DNA of 8,325 nt from Candidatus Desantisiibacteriota bacterium (GTDB lineage Bacteria > JACRDZ01): assembly GCA_016209155.1 (NCBI GenBank), contig JACQWU010000250.1, positions 1-8,325 on the forward strand, read 5' to 3'. Below are positions 6,187 through 8,325 of this stretch, piece after piece. Position 1 is the stretch's first letter. Each line of letters opens with the position of its first letter. Under the pieces are notes generated by a model. It was not told the origin of the DNA and did not search any database. It was given only the letters and a program-made list of their open reading frames with translations. A program made the position numbers and the translations under genes.

Positions 6187-7146
6187 GTGTGGAATTTCTA
6201 TAAAAACCAGCATGGAAATTTCAAGCTTCGGATGATGGTTGTAGTGTATATAATTTTTCTTTTATTTTTAGAGTTAGGGTTGCGTCGCAGTGTTCCTTAT
6301 AAAAATAGCCTTCCGGATATTATTCAAGCTAGTGATGTTTCTGGGATGGAGTATGAATTGAAGCCTAACACAACCAGCATATTTGAAGGATGTGGTTTCC
6401 GTCTCAAACCGACACAAGTAGTGATTAATTCCTATGGTATCCGTAATGATGAATTTAACCTGCGTAAACAAGCTAATAAATTTCGTATTTTAGCTGTTGG
6501 AGATTCGGTAGTATTTGGCTGGGGAGTTGAGAAAAAAGAAAGTTTTGTATATCTCCTGGAACAAATGTTAAATAATCGTTCTTCCTTGCATCGTTTTGAA
6601 GTGCTTAATTTTGGGGTTCCGGGTTATAATTTAACACAAGAAGTTGAATTAGTCGGTGCTAAGGGTATCATCTTGGAACCGGATTTAATAATTTTTTATA
6701 TTACTGATAATGACTTGCGGGAAGCGATTGATTATAATAATATAAATCCAATACATCGATATTTACCAACTATAATAAAATCAACAGCGATTTACAATTT
6801 TTTATATACAAGATTAATTAGGATAGTAGAGTTGTTTGCAAGAGATAAAAGCCATTCCGAAGGGGTGTTTAGTCAGGCAAAAGAGAAATTGCTTAGTTTG
6901 CCACAAAGTATCCGTGATAGGATTATTTTTTTTGCTGAAAATGAAGGAATATTATCAGGCATGATAAGAGAAAACGGTTTTTTTATAACTGTGGCAGAAA
7001 TAAACTTGTATAAAAATGATTTAGTTTTTAAGAATGATTGGCATCCGAATCAGGATGGCCATAGAGCTATTACATGTGAATTGTATGATACTGTAATGCA
7101 TTTTTTTGAAGAAAATAAATTAGAAAATGCATATAATTTTTATTGA
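6187..7146 (+). CDS. Membrane-anchored SGNH/GDSL-family hydrolase
   Basis: This 319-residue protein has an N-terminal membrane anchor (hydrophobic residues 17-30 with basic flanks K13, R15, R33, R34). The rest is probably periplasmic. SGNH blocks are visible: block I ILAVGDSVVFGWGV (101-114; nucleophile S107), block II NFGVPGYN (141-148; G143), block III in IIFYITDNDL (168-177; N175), and block V NDWHPNQDGH (283-292; D284 and H286 of the triad). The region ahead of block I (YELKPNTTSIF, then VINSYGIRNDEF at 79-90) is typical of the SGNH proteins common in glycan loci of Omnitrophota- and Planctomycetes-like bacteria. Such enzymes add or remove O-acyl groups on surface polysaccharides or peptidoglycan; the substrate is inferred only from context. 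The section between blocks III and V appears shorter than usual (see findings). It starts at GTG, 89 bp after the exported-protein gene, and its end overlaps the next gene by 20 bp. Confidence 0.85.
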   Translation: MWNFYKNQHGNFKLRMMVVVYIIFLLFLELGLRRSVPYKNSLPDIIQASDVSGMEYELKPNTTSIFEGCGFRLKPTQVVINSYGIRNDEFNLRKQANKFRILAVGDSVVFGWGVEKKESFVYLLEQMLNNRSSLHRFEVLNFGVPGYNLTQEVELVGAKGIILEPDLIIFYITDNDLREAIDYNNINPIHRYLPTIIKSTAIYNFLYTRLIRIVELFARDKSHSEGVFSQAKEKLLSLPQSIRDRIIFFAENEGILSGMIRENGFFITVAEINLYKNDLVFKNDWHPNQDGHRAITCELYDTVMHFFEENKLENAYNFY

Positions 7147-8325
7147 AGACTTATTTAGTGAAGATCAGCTTCGCGGTGAACCGCTGAATATACTTCAGCT
7201 TTCAGCAATTTTAAAACAGGCCGGACATGTAGTAAGTCTTTTTGACTTACGTGAAGCTGCGCGTATAAGAGATGCAATAAAAAAAAGCGATAGAGTTATT
7301 CTCGCTTATTCATTGCGCACGGGATTTCATGTTAGCAAAATTAGTTTTAATGCACGGATAAAGAAAGAATTTCCCTTTGTATTTTCTGTTGTGGGAGGTC
7401 ACCATGCGACTTTTTCTCCGGAATGCATTAATGAAGAGGGAATTGATGCCGTTTGTCTTGGTGAAGCAGACGAAGCCCTGTTGGAGTTATGTGATAAATA
7501 TGAGACGCGACAGGATGTATTCAACACACAGAATTTTTGGCTAAAAAAAAATGAACAAATAATTAAAAACAAGTTGAGGCCGCCAGTAGAAAATTTAGAC
7601 ATACTGCCGCTTTTTGATAGAGAACTATTATATCAATATGGAATAAAGAAAGACCAGCCAATAAAAACCCATATTACTTCCCGGGGGTGCCCATTTAGCT
7701 GTACATACTGTTATGCGCCAGCTTGGAAAGCATTATATCCTGGTAATTTTAATTTCTTTCGTCAACAATCGCCACAGCGGGTTATTCAAGAGATCGAACA
7801 TATTAAAAAACAAGCAGTCTTAAAATTTTTGATTTTTGAGGATGATATATTTACATACTCAAAAAAATGGTTGCGTGTATTTGGCGAACTATATAAAAAG
7901 CATGTAAAAATCCCATATTGGGTATATACGCATGTTAAAGTAATTGATGCTGAAGTAGCAGATATATTGGCAGAAAGTAATTGCCGAATCGTAGGGATGG
8001 GGATAGAATCCGCATCTTTTCATATCAGGTCAAAAATTTTAAATCGGGATATGAGTAATGATGAGATTATCCAAGCATGTAATTTGCTAAAAAAGAAAAA
8101 AATAAAGATTTGTCTCGGCAATATCATGGGTATCCCAGGAACACAATTATCCGATGATATCAATACATTACGTTTTAATATAATAATTAATCCTGATTTG
8201 CCAGTGGCCTCAATTCTTTATCCGTTCCCGGGGATGGATATCTTAAAATTAGTTAAGAAAAATGGGATTGGTTTAACAGATTTTAATCAGTATTCTTCCA
8301 TGAGATATCCGAAAATGATTTTAAA
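7127..8325 (+). CDS. B12-binding-domain radical SAM protein, 3' end outside the window
   Basis: The frame opens at ATG 7127, inside the end of the SGNH gene (20-bp overlap, different frame), and stays open for 399 codons to the window edge, so the C-terminus is missing. Residues 1 to about 125 look like a cobalamin-binding Rossmann domain: MHIIFIEDL, LNILQLSAILKQAGHVVSLFD (20-40), VVGGHHATFSPE (88-99) and LGEADEALLEL (111-121). It lacks the DxHxxG base-off motif, which is common in this class. The radical SAM domain follows: SRGCPFSCTYCYAP (185-198) gives CX3CX2C at C188, C192 and C195; then FLIFEDDIFTYS (234-245), VGMGIESAS (289-297) and NIMGIPGTQ (332-340), the usual BchE/P-methylase-type landmarks. 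Class-B enzymes methylate unreactive carbon or phosphorus or do cyclisations, often in lipid, glycan or natural-product pathways. No other in-frame ATG occurs before residue 290, so the start is secure despite a weak ribosome binding site. The overlap indicates co-translation with the SGNH enzyme. Confidence 0.88.
   Translation, partial: MHIIFIEDLFSEDQLRGEPLNILQLSAILKQAGHVVSLFDLREAARIRDAIKKSDRVILAYSLRTGFHVSKISFNARIKKEFPFVFSVVGGHHATFSPECINEEGIDAVCLGEADEALLELCDKYETRQDVFNTQNFWLKKNEQIIKNKLRPPVENLDILPLFDRELLYQYGIKKDQPIKTHITSRGCPFSCTYCYAPAWKALYPGNFNFFRQQSPQRVIQEIEHIKKQAVLKFLIFEDDIFTYSKKWLRVFGELYKKHVKIPYWVYTHVKVIDAEVADILAESNCRIVGMGIESASFHIRSKILNRDMSNDEIIQACNLLKKKKIKICLGNIMGIPGTQLSDDINTLRFNIIINPDLPVASILYPFPGMDILKLVKKNGIGLTDFNQYSSMRYPKMIL

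Noticed and set aside
6185-6235. Out-of-frame ATG 6185 short open frame at the start of the SGNH gene
   Set aside because: It ends after 16 codons and overlaps the GTG start of a clear gene; the peptide has no recognisable features.
7399-7602. Minus-strand open frame within the B12-binding radical SAM gene
   Set aside because: The + strand encodes the well-recognised end of the B12-binding domain and the run-up to the radical SAM motif, so the antisense frame is a shadow.
7127-8325. Missing DxHxxG motif in the B12-binding domain as a sign of degeneration
   Set aside because: Many class-B radical SAM proteins lack this motif and bind cobalamin without the histidine ligand, so its absence is ordinary.

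Overview
This is an AT-rich bacterial window (about one third GC by eye) with densely packed genes, all on the + strand. Translation fits code 11: TAA, TAG and TGA all end genes. The content resembles envelope-glycan islands of poorly cultivated, Gram-negative-like lineages such as Omnitrophota. It combines a PMT/ArnT-like glycosyltransferase end, an XrtA/PEP-CTERM-type polysaccharide deacetylase, a DPM1-like GT2, a membrane-anchored SGNH hydrolase and several radical SAM proteins. The lineage assignment is an inference from gene style, since there is no rRNA or other phylogenetic marker.

Layout: (1) 2-226, the C-terminal end of a probable membrane glycosyltransferase. (2) 223-1065, a polysaccharide deacetylase, overlapping the previous stop by ATGA. 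(3) 1081-1782, a GT2 glycosyltransferase. (4) 1808-2707, a radical SAM protein with a cysteine-rich SPASM-like tail. Genes 1-4 are tightly spaced and probably one transcription unit. (5) After a 135-bp gap with possible regulatory structure, 2843-5221 encodes a 792-residue fusion of a Gfo/Idh/MocA NAD(P)-dependent oxidoreductase to a radical SAM enzyme. (6) After a 171-bp gap with a good sigma70-like promoter and a consensus ribosome binding site, 5393-6097 encodes a small exported protein. (7) 6187-7146 is an SGNH/GDSL hydrolase with an N-terminal membrane anchor. (8) 7127-8325, starting inside gene 7, is a B12-binding-type radical SAM protein cut by the window end.

Working picture (inference): the window belongs to a locus that builds or decorates a lipid-linked or cell-surface glycan. 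The GT2 and the PMT-like enzyme would handle polyprenyl-phosphate sugars, the deacetylase and SGNH enzyme would edit acyl groups on the polymer, and the three distinct radical SAM enzymes would do unusual chemistry on sugars, lipids or peptides. The most unusual element is the single-chain oxidoreductase-radical SAM fusion. It could couple radical chemistry on a sugar or cyclitol to NAD(P)-dependent oxidation or reduction. No mobile element, CRISPR array, tRNA or rRNA was seen, and no stretch above 300 bp lacks a gene.
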